Under the pieces are notes generated by a model. That model had not been told where the DNA came from, did no database searches, and was given only the letters and a program-made list of their open reading frames with translations. This document shows positions 1-9,138 of a stretch of DNA of 51,816 nt, piece by piece; position 1 is the first letter of the stretch; every line of letters begins with the position of its first letter. Source of the stretch: a virus; the IMG/VR virus record IMGVR_UViG_3300032294_001011, positions 1 through 51,816 of that record; one strand, 5' to 3'. Both the position numbers and the translations under genes were made by a program.

Positions 1-1771
<1,771 letters not shown>

Positions 1772-1772
<1 letters not shown>

Positions 1773-2458
1773 TATCGCCAGTAACCCGATAACTGAGGTG
1801 AAATATATTGGCCAGCAGTTTCAATATTCTGATTGGCTGCAATTGTGTAAGCTTCATCAGCCATCGGCTTTAAGAAGACAATCTTATCCGGCGCCCATAT
1901 CTGAGCCAATCTCTCGGCAAGTCCATAGACCATTGCCTCCAACCATATTGCAGGCATATCAAGATTTTCTGTGCCGTTCATGTTGGCATCCTGCAATCGA
2001 TACACGCCGTAATAAGTCAATGATGTTTGAGAACCATCAGGGACTGGCCACAATGTTATGAATGGGTTTAACAATCTATTAAACCAAAAAGTCGTCGGAA
2101 ATCCTTGCTGCGCTTTATTAGGATAAGACGCATATTCAGTTCTACTGATTGGCAAAATTATTCTATCTGTGCTTACAGACCCGCTTGTTGTCGTAATGTA
2201 TGCATCAAGGATTACTACAACATTTGGATCGACAGAATATGAAGACAGGCCCTGTGTCAATGTTTGCGTATAAGGAACAACCTGCCATAAATTTACGCCT
2301 TGATTACTCCAGCGCGTAAACATCATATTCGTCGCAGTTCTTGCGGCGTCAATATGCTCTTGGAGAACAGCTGTAGGGCGAACGCCTATAAGCTGATACG
2401 CATAAAGCGTAATCTCACCAAGAGACGGGTTAAAATTATATGTTCCCGATGTCGCCAT
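1772..2458 (-). CDS. Head-tail adaptor/tail accessory-like protein (P22 gp4-type position)
   Basis: A 228-residue protein beginning MATSGTYNFNPSLGEITLYA, with an alpha-helical first third (AYQLIGVRPTAVLQEHIDAA, then RTATNMMFTRWSNQG). A beta-rich middle has conserved-looking aromatic and Pro residues (FWFNRLLNPFITLWPVPD), and helices near the end (AIWLEAMVYGLAERLAQIWA) precede a short tail. Helix, beta domain and helix, in a gene between decoration and fibre genes, fits the adaptor/accessory proteins of P22-like podophages that bind under the portal. This assignment rests on overall form and position, since no catalytic motif is present. The stop shares one base with the start of the zinc-ribbon gene. 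A second protein of similar style lies at 48502-49242, so the two may occupy successive rings. Confidence 0.6.
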
Positions 2459-2479
2459 GACCCGCCTCTGTCTTAAAAA

Positions 2480-3136
2480 TTAATACGGGGCAACACCAAA
2501 CTGAGCAAATGTTCCAGTTACTGTGCCGCTGCCGCTATTTAGCAAGATACGCACAAATGTGAAGGCGTTGGTGAAGCTTGATTGTTTTGCTGCACTTGCA
2601 TTGACAACATTGGCATCAGTCGAACTAAACCAAGTAACGCTGCCAATTGGCGTTGGGCTAACCGGATCGTTCGGGTCATTCATTGTTGTCTGCACAGTAT
2701 AGTTTACCGTGCCACTAACATCGATCTGAAAAACAACATTTGGGCTTGCCCAGCTGTCAAATCTTACCCAACGAGAACCGGCAACGCCATTAGTTCCAAC
2801 AGTTACGCCAGAGACGCTTGTTGCGCCGCTTGCTGCAACGCGCGTTACAGTATCAAAGTCAATCGTTGTAGCTACAGTGCTACCGCTGGTTCCTTGAAGA
2901 ACTTCAGATACAACAGCGCCGCCATATGTCGTGCCATAAACAGTAAAGGTGATTCCTGAATCATTACCAACGTTAGTAACAAGAATACGGCGAGGGGTGT
3001 CCAATATTGCTACACCATCAACAACAAGAGAGCCATTAAGCGTAAGATTGGCAGCACCCGCAGTCGTTTGACTTAACGCAATATTATTTGCGCTCGCCGC
3101 CGCAAGAGGACCAACGGAAACAATAATTGGCTGCAT
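2480..3136 (-). CDS. Beta-rich virion protein (decoration or fibre-like)
   Basis: A 218-residue protein low in charge and rich in Ser, Thr, Val, Gly and Ala, starting MQPIIVSVGPLAAASANNIA. The pattern of short alternating hydrophobic strands suggests jelly-roll or Ig-like beta domains and no enzyme. A repeated motif of type TVTRVAASGATSVSGVTVG occurs in the middle, and the C-terminus FVRILLNSGSGTVTGTF is typical of capsid decoration or short fibre proteins. The start codon overlaps the stop of the 57-residue gene upstream (TGATG arrangement), so the two are probably coupled. It lies in the head gene cluster downstream of the major capsid gene, which supports a virion-surface role. I cannot assign a named family. 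Confidence 0.6.
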   Translation of the reverse strand: MQPIIVSVGPLAAASANNIALSQTTAGAANLTLNGSLVVDGVAILDTPRRILVTNVGNDSGITFTVYGTTYGGAVVSEVLQGTSGSTVATTIDFDTVTRVAASGATSVSGVTVGTNGVAGSRWVRFDSWASPNVVFQIDVSGTVNYTVQTTMNDPNDPVSPTPIGSVTWFSSTDANVVNASAAKQSSFTNAFTFVRILLNSGSGTVTGTFAQFGVAPY

Positions 3137-3309
3137 CAGCGTTTTCCTTTTGTATGGCCTGCGCGTGCAGCCGCTACGTTATCCACGAGATTAGGGTAAG
3201 GTCGCCCAGCGGCTCTTGCCTTAGCCTTAGCTACCTTAACACCTTTTGCGCTTAAAGCCTTGTGCTTTGCGTCTTTAGGTGCATCTTTTTCCCAAAATGG
3301 CTTGCTCAT
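3136..3309 (-). CDS. 57-residue Lys/Ala-rich basic protein
   Basis: A short gene starting MSKPFWEKDAPKDAKHKALS and ending GHTKGKR. It is strongly basic (Lys, Arg and His are about a third of residues), with an amphipathic Lys/Ala helix in the middle and a RPYPNLVDN segment. The start at 3309 lies just inside the stop region of the 89-residue gene, and its TGA overlaps the ATG of the next gene by one base, so it is tightly packed between two genes and almost certainly translated. Small basic proteins recur throughout this cluster (3311-3580, 3657-3929, 9214-10443) and could be packaged with DNA or act in capsid maturation. The function is unknown. Confidence 0.75.
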   Translation of the reverse strand: MSKPFWEKDAPKDAKHKALSAKGVKVAKAKARAAGRPYPNLVDNVAAARAGHTKGKR

Positions 3310-3310
3310 T

Positions 3311-3580
3311 TTAGCAATCCCACTTTCGTAATGATTTATTGATTCGGCTATTTGGATCAGCAGCAGCTGCCGATCCGGTTAATTTCTTTTTCATGCCAGT
3401 CATTCTAGCACAAAATGACTTACGCCGAGAGGCAGACTTATCACTTTTTGCAGCCTGCTCTTTAGAAACCGGCGGCTTCAGGTTATGACCTTCAGCCTTG
3501 GCGGATGCCCTGCCTTTGGCATTAAGGCCACCTTCAGGGTTCTTGCCTTCTGATCGCTGCCAAGCGGGTGTTCTCGCCAT
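3311..3580 (-). CDS. Small basic phage protein (DUF6321-like)
   Basis: An 89-residue protein beginning MARTPAWQRSEGKNPEGGLN, then AKGRASAKAEGHNLKPPV. From memory this N-terminal signature matches a small domain family widespread in uncultured marine and freshwater phages (DUF6321). The middle holds a basic stretch with a single Cys (SRRKSFCARMTGMKKKL), and the C-terminus has the conserved-looking INKSLRKWDC. The family function is unknown. A good Shine-Dalgarno (AGGAAAAAG) precedes the ATG at 3580, and a strong hairpin terminator lies just upstream at 3593-3624, so the gene may start its own transcription unit or depend on read-through. The high Lys, Arg and Gly content suggests nucleic-acid contact; this is inference. 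Confidence 0.75.
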   Translation of the reverse strand: MARTPAWQRSEGKNPEGGLNAKGRASAKAEGHNLKPPVSKEQAAKSDKSASRRKSFCARMTGMKKKLTGSAAAADPNSRINKSLRKWDC

Positions 3581-3592
3581 ATCTTTTTCCTT

Positions 3593-3624
3593 TAAAAAAC
3601 GGGGGCGTTGTGTTTCGCCCCCGT
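3593..3624 (-). terminator. Rho-independent terminator, minus strand
   Basis: A perfect 9-bp GC-rich stem (ACGGGGGCG with CGCCCCCGT, 3599-3607 and 3616-3624) with an 8-nt loop. In the minus-strand transcript it is followed at once by a run of six U (3594-3599). It lies downstream of the gene at 3657-3929 and upstream of the gene at 3311-3580, so it would separate the major head transcript from the distal head-completion genes. Confidence 0.85.
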
Positions 3625-3656
3625 AATCTTCTTACCTACTAATGCCAAGGGGGAGC

Positions 3657-3929
3657 TCAGTAGTGAGAAGCCTTACCACGCGGCGTGCCTGCATGAGCAG
3701 AAGAAAGAACGCCGCCACCACTCTTACGAGCTGGGCGAGTTCCTTTAGCAGCCGTTGACATGACAGCCTTGCCACCTTTTTTCATGCAACCGCCGCCAGC
3801 CTTTTCAGCTTTGCCGCCTTTTTTAAAACCATCTTCGGTTTTGAAGGCGTCAATGCGTGAACCAGAAGCCTCTGAAGAAGCGCGAGCACCCTGTGGCTTT
3901 TTTGAGTCGGTTCTCGTGTAATCACCCAT
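3657..3929 (-). CDS. Small Lys/Gly-rich KKGGKA-repeat protein
   Basis: A 90-residue very basic protein beginning MGDYTRTDSKKPQGARASSE. It has repeated KKGGKA motifs around residues 35-55 (GFKKGGKAEKAGGGCMKKGG), followed by a RPARKSGGG segment. The same motifs, and the same Cys-Gly-rich knot, occur in the larger protein at 9214-10443, so the two are probably paralogous in part. The low-complexity cationic composition suggests binding to DNA, RNA or the inner capsid surface. A strong Shine-Dalgarno (AGGAGAAT) precedes the ATG at 3929. It lies between the decoration-like gene at 3945 and a terminator. No enzymatic motif. Confidence 0.7.
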   Translation of the reverse strand: MGDYTRTDSKKPQGARASSEASGSRIDAFKTEDGFKKGGKAEKAGGGCMKKGGKAVMSTAAKGTRPARKSGGGVLSSAHAGTPRGKASHY

Positions 3930-3944
3930 AGTATTCTCCTATGC

Positions 3945-4403
3945 TTATGCGTTGTTTGCTTGAATATATTCTACAATAAGCTTGCCTTCGCCGGGGATAG
4001 TATCTGGGGCACCACTATCAACCCAGATAGCAACATCAGATGTGCCAACATTTTGCCAAACGCCTGTGCGAGTAGCATCTGTTCCCGGATTTAGTGAAAG
4101 CAAACCAACAGCATTAGCATTTGTCGCAGCAACCAACTGAGTAGCAGCTGATGACGTTCCAACGCTTAATGTGTAAGTCGTCGTCGCGCTCGACCATGCA
4201 ATATCAACAAGAACGTAGATTCTAACAATCGTGCTATTTGCAGGAATTGTTATTGCTGTCTGAGCCGATGTCGTTGACTGAATAATGTCAGCCGATTGAG
4301 CCATTGCAACGAAACCAACATTCTTGATTGAGCCAACTGTCGTGCCAGTCGTATCAAGAACATCACCGGCCTTAATTGGGCCGGTAAAAGTTGTAGTTCC
4401 CAT
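3945..4403 (-). CDS. Capsid decoration/structural protein
   Basis: A 152-residue protein beginning MGTTTFTGPIKAGDVLDTTG. Proteins with this start are regularly found directly downstream of major capsid genes in environmental podophages, where they are treated as capsid-associated structural proteins. The sequence is beta-rich (strands of type AITIPANSTIVRIYVLVDI), almost without Lys, and ends GEGKLIVEYIQANNA. In this phage the endonuclease gene at 4433-5146 is wedged between it and the major capsid gene. An AAGGAGTAA Shine-Dalgarno precedes the ATG. I infer a decoration role from position and composition. Confidence 0.7.
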   Translation of the reverse strand: MGTTTFTGPIKAGDVLDTTGTTVGSIKNVGFVAMAQSADIIQSTTSAQTAITIPANSTIVRIYVLVDIAWSSATTTYTLSVGTSSAATQLVAATNANAVGLLSLNPGTDATRTGVWQNVGTSDVAIWVDSGAPDTIPGEGKLIVEYIQANNA

Positions 4404-4432
4404 TTAAATTACTCCTTCTGCACAAGGTTTAA

Positions 4433-5146
4433 TTACGTCGTCTGTGCAGCGTCCGCTTGGCCGGTCGACGTAACTGATGCTCCAAGGTCTTTATTGCCAG
4501 AATGCTTTCTAATATAGTCGGCACCCGCCAATAAAACTTCTACATTATCCTTTGCCTGTCCCAGCATGCTGTTGCAAGCATAGCATAATAATTCACGCAC
4601 GGCACCTGTATCGTGGCAGTGATCAACGGCTAATGGCTTAACATTACCATTTTTATCGACACTGATTTCTTGCCCATGACAAATTGCGCATTTGCCGTTT
4701 TGAGCTCGAAACATTTCTGCGTAATCAGCTATAGATATTCCATAGTATCTCTTTAAGCCATAATGGCGTTGAGCTTCCTTGGACATCTTATGCAGTTTAC
4801 GACCTTCTGAAGAAACCTTGCGCGTTGGAAATTTAGATTTAACCAAATTGCCTATACGCAAATTCGTCGTATCGTTGTCTAGGAATTGAATAGATGTGTC
4901 TGGCCATTCTTTATAATGTAGCAACCAAGCTAACCGCGTAGCGATCATGGCGCGACCCTTATAAGTAATATACAGATACTTTTTTTCTTCTCCTGTTGAT
5001 TTAATCCTAAGACTTTTCCAAACGCCTGCTATATCGCCAGTTTTGATATTTTTACCGGGATCTAACTTCCAGCGGAAAGAACCTGTCTCTGGGCTATAAT
5101 CAAGAGCGCGATAGACTTCTTCAAAAGTTAACTCAGGAACATTCAT
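4433..5146 (-). CDS. Endonuclease VII-family nuclease with degenerate HNH-type N-terminal domain
   Basis: 237 residues in two parts. Residues 1-105 resemble the DNA-binding half of phage HNH homing endonucleases (YSPETGSFRWKLDP, then ATRLAWLLHYKEWP), but the usual DHxNG catalytic motif reads QFLDND, so the first His is missing. Residues 110-225 match recombination endonuclease VII: two zinc-binding CxxC-type pairs (CAICHG and CYACNS) around the catalytic LAVDHCHDTGAVRELLC, followed by NVEVLLAGADYIRKH. Endonuclease VII enzymes cut branched DNA, or act as homing nucleases when free-standing. The gene sits between the major capsid gene and its decoration gene and carries the TGGAGAT ribosome binding site typical of the early genes, so it looks inserted. 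The last 18 residues (from DLGASV to the stop) are unlike the family and may be borrowed from a neighbour. Confidence 0.85.
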   Translation of the reverse strand: MNVPELTFEEVYRALDYSPETGSFRWKLDPGKNIKTGDIAGVWKSLRIKSTGEEKKYLYITYKGRAMIATRLAWLLHYKEWPDTSIQFLDNDTTNLRIGNLVKSKFPTRKVSSEGRKLHKMSKEAQRHYGLKRYYGISIADYAEMFRAQNGKCAICHGQEISVDKNGNVKPLAVDHCHDTGAVRELLCYACNSMLGQAKDNVEVLLAGADYIRKHSGNKDLGASVTSTGQADAAQTT

Positions 5147-5225
5147 TTTGTTATCTCCATATCGAACAAGCAGACATTATCTGCTATATCGTATCTGTCA
5201 ATAACAAAATATCCCCGGTTACGAT

Positions 5226-5254
5226 AGATGGGGAAATTTAATGTCTCCCCATCT
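5226..5254. other. Perfect hairpin between capsid and endonuclease genes
   Basis: AGATGGGGA (5226-5234) and TCCCCATCT (5246-5254) form a 9-bp stem with an 11-nt loop, inside the 141-bp gap 5147-5287. The only T-run (GTTTTT) follows on the plus strand, so in the minus-strand coding direction this is not a classical terminator. It could protect the 3' end of the abundant capsid mRNA or terminate antisense transcription. The rest of the gap shows only the TGGAGAT ribosome binding site of the endonuclease. Confidence 0.5.
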
Positions 5255-5287
5255 GTTTTTGTTAAAGGCTTTCCTAAGTAATTGTTA

Positions 5288-6199
5288 TTACGTTGGGAAA
5301 GAACCGAAGATTGATCTCCAGTTATAATATCCGAAACTATACCGCTCGTAACCTTTAACCAAAAGATTGTCGGTTACGAAGTCGACCTGCAAGTCGGATT
5401 CGAACTTTACACGTTCCATGTAAGAGAGGCCATCGATGTTGGTCAGCAAGAACCAAGCGCGCGATGACGTCAAGAAGTCATTGACCATGTAGCCTTCAGG
5501 TAAACCACCTGCAGTCATCATGATCGCATTGACGTCGTTGTCCGCTGAACCCGGGCGCAGTTCGGTCTTCGTCAGACGAATTGCAACTGGCTCGAGAGCA
5601 GGTGGAACAACAAGACGACGACCGCGAGCAAACACCTTCAAGCCAGCTTGGTCTTTGAAGTTCGTGCGGATGGCAATCATGCCATTCAGCAATGAAGCTT
5701 CGTTAAGATCAACCTGAACTGCTGGCGTGTTAGAAACAGTTCCGCCGTCAATCGGGTGAGATGCACTTACAAGAGCAACACCGTCGCCGCCGACAGAAGC
5801 ATTATACGTCGTCGCCGTGTTCAACACGTTGGCACCGTAAATTTCTTTTGTCTGCTGGAACGATTCGATGAGGCCAAGGTTCGATGGCATAAACTGTGTC
5901 TTATACAGGTTATCGTCGATTGCCTTACGTGTAATCGCATAGCCGAGAGCAATTTCAGTATGCTCTTGGTTATAGACGTAACGTTCGCCAGCTGCGTTAT
6001 CGAAAGCGGTCTGGCCACCTTCGGTCTTCAACTGGGCAAGACCCAAGAAGCGCATTTCCGCAGTGCGCTCAAGCGCCATTTTGGAATCATGCTTCGTAAA
6101 GATCTTATCATACTGAGATGGGATCATCTCATACTTGCCTTCAATCCCACGGAGACCGGGGAGGAGAAGGTCTTTGATGGCAGAAAGATTAACAGCCAT
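5288..6199 (-). CDS. Major capsid protein (HK97-fold expected)
   Basis: A 303-residue protein starting MAVNLSAIKDLLLPGLRGIE. It contains stretches typical of phage major heads: an early domain (YNQEHTEIALGYAITRKAID), a long spine-helix region, ARGRRLVVPPALEPVAIRL (a P-domain-like strand followed by the common ALEP motif), and the C-terminal VKGYERYSFGYYNWRSIFGS. The length fits capsid proteins of podophages that use a separate scaffold, encoded here at 7553-8503. The gene lies downstream of the scaffold and a decoration-like gene, in the usual order. A strong AAGGAGTAAGG Shine-Dalgarno precedes the ATG, as expected for a highly expressed gene. No protease is fused to it. Confidence 0.85.
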   Translation of the reverse strand: MAVNLSAIKDLLLPGLRGIEGKYEMIPSQYDKIFTKHDSKMALERTAEMRFLGLAQLKTEGGQTAFDNAAGERYVYNQEHTEIALGYAITRKAIDDNLYKTQFMPSNLGLIESFQQTKEIYGANVLNTATTYNASVGGDGVALVSASHPIDGGTVSNTPAVQVDLNEASLLNGMIAIRTNFKDQAGLKVFARGRRLVVPPALEPVAIRLTKTELRPGSADNDVNAIMMTAGGLPEGYMVNDFLTSSRAWFLLTNIDGLSYMERVKFESDLQVDFVTDNLLVKGYERYSFGYYNWRSIFGSFPT

Positions 6200-6212
6200 T
6201 GGTCCTTACTCC

Positions 6213-6797
6213 TTAGATTGTGACAAGCGTCTTGGTCGAGACGTTCAAGAAGCCAACAATAACGTAGTTAGCATTCGAGGCCGTATCGGTGCCATTTGAT
6301 CCCGGCGGATCAGTGACAAGGCTGATGACGCGGAAAGGAGCCGTCGAAGACGTTCCAAGCGTTTCAACAAACATGCCAGAGATACCAGATGAAGTATTGC
6401 CGCTTGAACCACCTGCGAGAGAGATAGAAGCGCCAACGCCAGCTTGCGTCACGTTAGTGGTGCTGCCAGCTTGGACAAGGAAACGAGCGTTTGGATCGTT
6501 TACGACGTAGGCATAGACAACGCCATTGTTGTCTGAGCCCGGCCAAAAGTTCGACCAAACAGTGCGCTTCTGAGCGACTGAAAGATATTTGCAGCCCTGA
6601 AAAACACCAGCAAGCTGCGTCGTCGGCGCGTCACCCGCGCGTGTGATCGTGCCATTGGTGTCTTGAAGGACGGCATCACCATAGAAAATAGCAGTCGTAT
6701 AGTTAGAAGCGATAAGCATCTCGACCTGTTCGTAGGTCGGGGCAGAACCGTTCCCGCTATACTGACGAAAACCGAACGGCGCAAACGTATTCGCCAT
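6213..6797 (-). CDS. Head decoration/structural protein upstream of capsid
   Basis: Start chosen at the ATG at 6797 (MANTFAPFGFRQYSGNGSAP) because AAAGGAGAACC lies 6 bases upstream; a longer in-frame start at 6836 has no such site. The 194-residue protein is beta-rich, with low charge and a Ser/Gly/Thr-rich loop near residues 130-150 (SLAGGSSGNTSSGISGM). It has the look of capsid decoration proteins whose genes pair with the major capsid gene (here 14 bases downstream). The core YKYLSVAQKRTVWSNFWPG-like segment is conserved in such phage proteins as I recall them. A role on the capsid surface is inferred. Confidence 0.65.
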   Translation of the reverse strand: MANTFAPFGFRQYSGNGSAPTYEQVEMLIASNYTTAIFYGDAVLQDTNGTITRAGDAPTTQLAGVFQGCKYLSVAQKRTVWSNFWPGSDNNGVVYAYVVNDPNARFLVQAGSTTNVTQAGVGASISLAGGSSGNTSSGISGMFVETLGTSSTAPFRVISLVTDPPGSNGTDTASNANYVIVGFLNVSTKTLVTI

Positions 6798-6927
6798 GAC
6801 GGGTTCTCCTTTTATAGGAGGCTCATCATCGCGCACCGGGGCGATTCAGGAACCAGAAAATTGTTAATGCCTCACGCCGAGGAGGCTCGGGCCCTTTAAG
6901 GCTTATGCATATTATCGCTTGACATGA

Positions 6928-6960
6928 CTAAAAAGTAAAGGGGCCGACGAATCGACCCCT
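6928..6960 (-). terminator. Rho-independent terminator with UUCG loop, minus strand
   Basis: In the minus-strand transcript a 9-bp stem (AGGGGTCGA with TCGGCCCCT, one G-U pair, 6939-6960) closes an extra-stable UUCG loop and is followed by UUUACUUUUU. It ends the transcript of the gene at 6992 and isolates the capsid genes. The 155-bp gap 6837-6991 also holds a TAATAT element (about 6908-6913 on the minus strand) that could be the -10 box of a capsid promoter, but no clear -35 box is seen. Confidence 0.85.
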
Positions 6961-6991
6961 CTACATACAATTCTGCTGTTAGCTGACAGAC

Positions 6992-7543
6992 TTATTCTTC
7001 AGGTATTGGCATAGCCTCGTAAGACTTTTTAATTTGCGGACGAACCTTCGCATGGTCTCTTGTCATCGTGCCATCAGGTGTTCCTGAAAGCTGGGTCTCT
7101 TTGTATCTTACTTGATCACGAGCGCGGCGAAGGTTAATCATTTCACGCTCTTTAATAATTTCAGTTGGGCACTCCATCAGCACAAGACCATCGCGCATAA
7201 TGATAGATGTGGCTGAAGTATTATGCGGCATCATTTCAGGGTGACGCGAAGCTGGGACCGGAGACCAGCCTTCTCTCTTTACTTTCAGCTGGTTGCCCGT
7301 ATCTTCCCACTCATATGTTGAAAAGCGCTTCCAGTTATATGTCCAGCCATCGGGGATTGTATTAGGGTCAACATAAAGCTGATCTGTGCCCTCATCTAAT
7401 TCACCAAGATGGCTGCGAAGTTCAGCGGCACGCTTTGCAGCAGCTGCCCTTGGGTCGTCATCACGCATGGCTGGCCTCAAGTCTTCTTCCTGCACAGGTT
7501 CTTTTGCAACCTTAGCAAATCTATTCTTAGCTATCGTATTCAT
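6992..7543 (-). CDS. Conserved phage protein between scaffold and capsid genes
   Basis: A 183-residue protein starting MNTIAKNRFAKVAKEPVQEE. The N-terminal 50 residues are charged and probably unstructured. The middle has an aromatic-rich block (DGWTYNWKRFSTYEWEDTGN, then VKREGWSPVPASRHPEMMP), and the C-terminus is helical (KEREMINLRRARDQVRYKET). I recognise the WTYNWKR.S..W.P.....P signature as recurrent in environmental podophage head clusters, without a known function. It lies 9 bases after the scaffold gene and before a strong terminator. A role in capsid assembly is inferred from position only. Confidence 0.7.
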   Translation of the reverse strand: MNTIAKNRFAKVAKEPVQEEDLRPAMRDDDPRAAAAKRAAELRSHLGELDEGTDQLYVDPNTIPDGWTYNWKRFSTYEWEDTGNQLKVKREGWSPVPASRHPEMMPHNTSATSIIMRDGLVLMECPTEIIKEREMINLRRARDQVRYKETQLSGTPDGTMTRDHAKVRPQIKKSYEAMPIPEE

Positions 7544-7552
7544 AATCTATCC

Positions 7553-8503
7553 TTAATGACCGTATCGGCCTTCTTTGATTAAGAGAGCTTTATTCTTTGC
7601 ATATTCTTCAGGCGATAAATTCATATCCTTAGCAGCCTGCGCCTCATCTTTTGTTAATCTCATCGTATTTGGACGCGGCGAATTGCCACGAGACACAGGC
7701 GCTGGAGGAGGTTGTGTAGAGCGTCTTTGAGTTGGCGCTGATGCAGCAGACATAGGTGATTCGGAAGCCGATTCGACATGCTGTTCAACTGGAGCCTGCT
7801 TTTGCTTACCAAGACGCATTTCGATGAACTCAAAGTATTCATCAGTCTCTGGACGTAAGCCATCCTCGACAGCATCTTCATGCGCACGCATAGCCTTACG
7901 CACATCTTTATCTGAACGGATAATATCTTTTGAGTTGCGTATCCAATCAGCCGAACGAGGCGAGTTAGACTCAAGCGAATCAGCCCATTGATCGGCAATA
8001 CTGCCGCGCGAAGGCGGCATTTGCTGAACAGGCTGCGACTCAGCATCTTTCATCGCTTGCTTCATGGCTTTCTGGCCATCTTTCAGCTTTTCCATCTGAT
8101 TGGCATTAACAGCCATCGCGTTTTGTATCTCAGCGGCCTTTGTATAGTCGCCAACACTCATTGATTCTGCATATGCAGTCTTTAACGCCTCTGAACGTTC
8201 CTTAACGGTCTCAATTGCATTAACTACTAGCTGATATTGAGCCTCTGCAGTGTTTTCATCAGCAACTTTTGCCTTCTGATGCGCCTCATAAGCGCGTCTT
8301 TCAGCTTCTTCAGCGCGTCTTTTCTCGCGCTCAAGGTTCTTTTTAAGCTCCTCAATACCTTTTTCAGGCGGAACTTCAGTTTTTTTCTCTTCTTTTGCAG
8401 AAACTTCTGGAGTTTCCTCCTCAATCTCTACATTTGGCGCTTCAGGATCAGCATTTTTTGGTTCCTCAAGCACAACATCAATATGTTCTTGTTCATCAGA
8501 CAT
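7553..8503 (-). CDS. Capsid scaffolding protein
   Basis: Start set at the ATG at 8503 (MSDEQEHIDVVLEEPKNADP), which has AAGGAGC 8 bases upstream; the longer frame from 8521 lacks one. The 316-residue protein is very highly charged. An acidic N-terminus is followed by a long predicted coiled coil (residues about 45-165; EELKKNLEREKRRAEEAERR), a Pro/Gln-rich linker, and a C-terminal helical domain (RLTKDEAQAAKDMNLSPEEY). An acidic, coiled-coil protein encoded immediately upstream of head genes is the classic profile of a scaffold that directs procapsid assembly and then exits. No protease motif was found. It overlaps no neighbour; the GroES-like gene ends 11 bases upstream. Confidence 0.75.
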   Translation of the reverse strand: MSDEQEHIDVVLEEPKNADPEAPNVEIEEETPEVSAKEEKKTEVPPEKGIEELKKNLEREKRRAEEAERRAYEAHQKAKVADENTAEAQYQLVVNAIETVKERSEALKTAYAESMSVGDYTKAAEIQNAMAVNANQMEKLKDGQKAMKQAMKDAESQPVQQMPPSRGSIADQWADSLESNSPRSADWIRNSKDIIRSDKDVRKAMRAHEDAVEDGLRPETDEYFEFIEMRLGKQKQAPVEQHVESASESPMSAASAPTQRRSTQPPPAPVSRGNSPRPNTMRLTKDEAQAAKDMNLSPEEYAKNKALLIKEGRYGH

Positions 8504-8514
8504 AAAAAAGCTCC

Positions 8515-8907
8515 TTACCAAGCAGAGTCAGGTGACGGAACGCGCATTTTCACCTGCGTATCCGCCATCATTCGGCATAAAACGCCATTTACAGTTATGC
8601 TCCAGCCATCAGATGGCCTAAATGCAAGCCAATCATGCATTTTAAACGTTGCATTATTGAACCATTGACCAGTATCATCATGAAAAGCCATTGGCCCCTT
8701 AGCTACTAACAAGCCAACCTTCCCCTGATATCGATCTTCGTCAGTTGTTTTGTCTGACAAATACAATCCACTCTTTGTTTTTGTTGGCCTGATATAAACA
8801 GCAACTAAGATCTGATTGTTAAAAATCTCAATGTTAGATAAATCACCTAAATCATCGAGCAGTTTTTGTTTTGGATCTATTTCATGATCCATTATCATAG
8901 GTGGCAT
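8515..8907 (-). CDS. GroES-like co-chaperonin
   Basis: A 130-residue protein whose middle reads like the 10-kDa chaperonin fold: NNQILVAVYIRPTKTKSGLYL (IRPxKTxSGLYLP in GroES), then GKVGLLVAKGPMAF (GxVVAVGPG). The mobile-loop position is occupied by SDKTTDEDRYQ. The C-terminus has MHDWLAFRPSDGWSITVNGV, a substitute for the GroES C-terminal strand. Phage GroES analogues such as T4 gp31 pair with host GroEL to fold the major capsid protein. This gene lies directly upstream of the scaffold and capsid genes, which fits such a role. The N-terminal 20 residues are extra compared with bacterial GroES. The start could also be the internal Met at residue 4 or 6. Confidence 0.75.
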   Translation of the reverse strand: MPPMIMDHEIDPKQKLLDDLGDLSNIEIFNNQILVAVYIRPTKTKSGLYLSDKTTDEDRYQGKVGLLVAKGPMAFHDDTGQWFNNATFKMHDWLAFRPSDGWSITVNGVLCRMMADTQVKMRVPSPDSAW

Positions 8908-8922
8908 TATTTTCCCTTCCTC

Positions 8923-9132
8923 TTATTGATACTTTTCCTGATATACCCTGTGTGCTTCATCAAGGTATTCTATAGCGGCGCGCAATCCCGCAATTTTCCC
9001 CGCTAAATATTTGTATTCAGCGTGTGTTTCCAAGTGGCCATTTGAAAGATTGATCATTAATCTATCAATTTCGTCACTCAATAAAATTTCTAACTCCTTC
9101 ACATATACGTGAAGTGGCGTGATAGCGCCCAT
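8923..9132 (-). CDS. Small conserved helical protein (69 residues)
   Basis: The protein begins MGAITPLHVYVKELEILLSD and is almost wholly helical with an acidic face, ending AAIEYLDEAHRVYQEKYQ. Small proteins with this MGxITPLxVYxKELExLL start are common beside GroES-like and scaffold genes in environmental phages; the function is unknown. The ribosome binding site (GAGGAAGGG, in the segment 9139-9150) is the 3' arm of a predicted RNA structure (see 9139-9203), so translation may be gated. The gap to the GroES-like gene is 15 bases, indicating one operon. Confidence 0.7.
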   Translation of the reverse strand: MGAITPLHVYVKELEILLSDEIDRLMINLSNGHLETHAEYKYLAGKIAGLRAAIEYLDEAHRVYQEKYQ

Positions 9133-9138
9133 ATGTAG

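Noticed and set aside
3170-3190. Single DnaA-box-like TTATCCACG
   Set aside because: One copy with one mismatch, inside a coding gene; not enough to claim an origin.
7660-8046. A 128-codon minus-strand frame inside the scaffold gene
   Set aside because: Other frame of the scaffold gene; composition is Leu/Arg-rich as expected from a shifted Lys/Glu-rich gene, and no start signal is seen.
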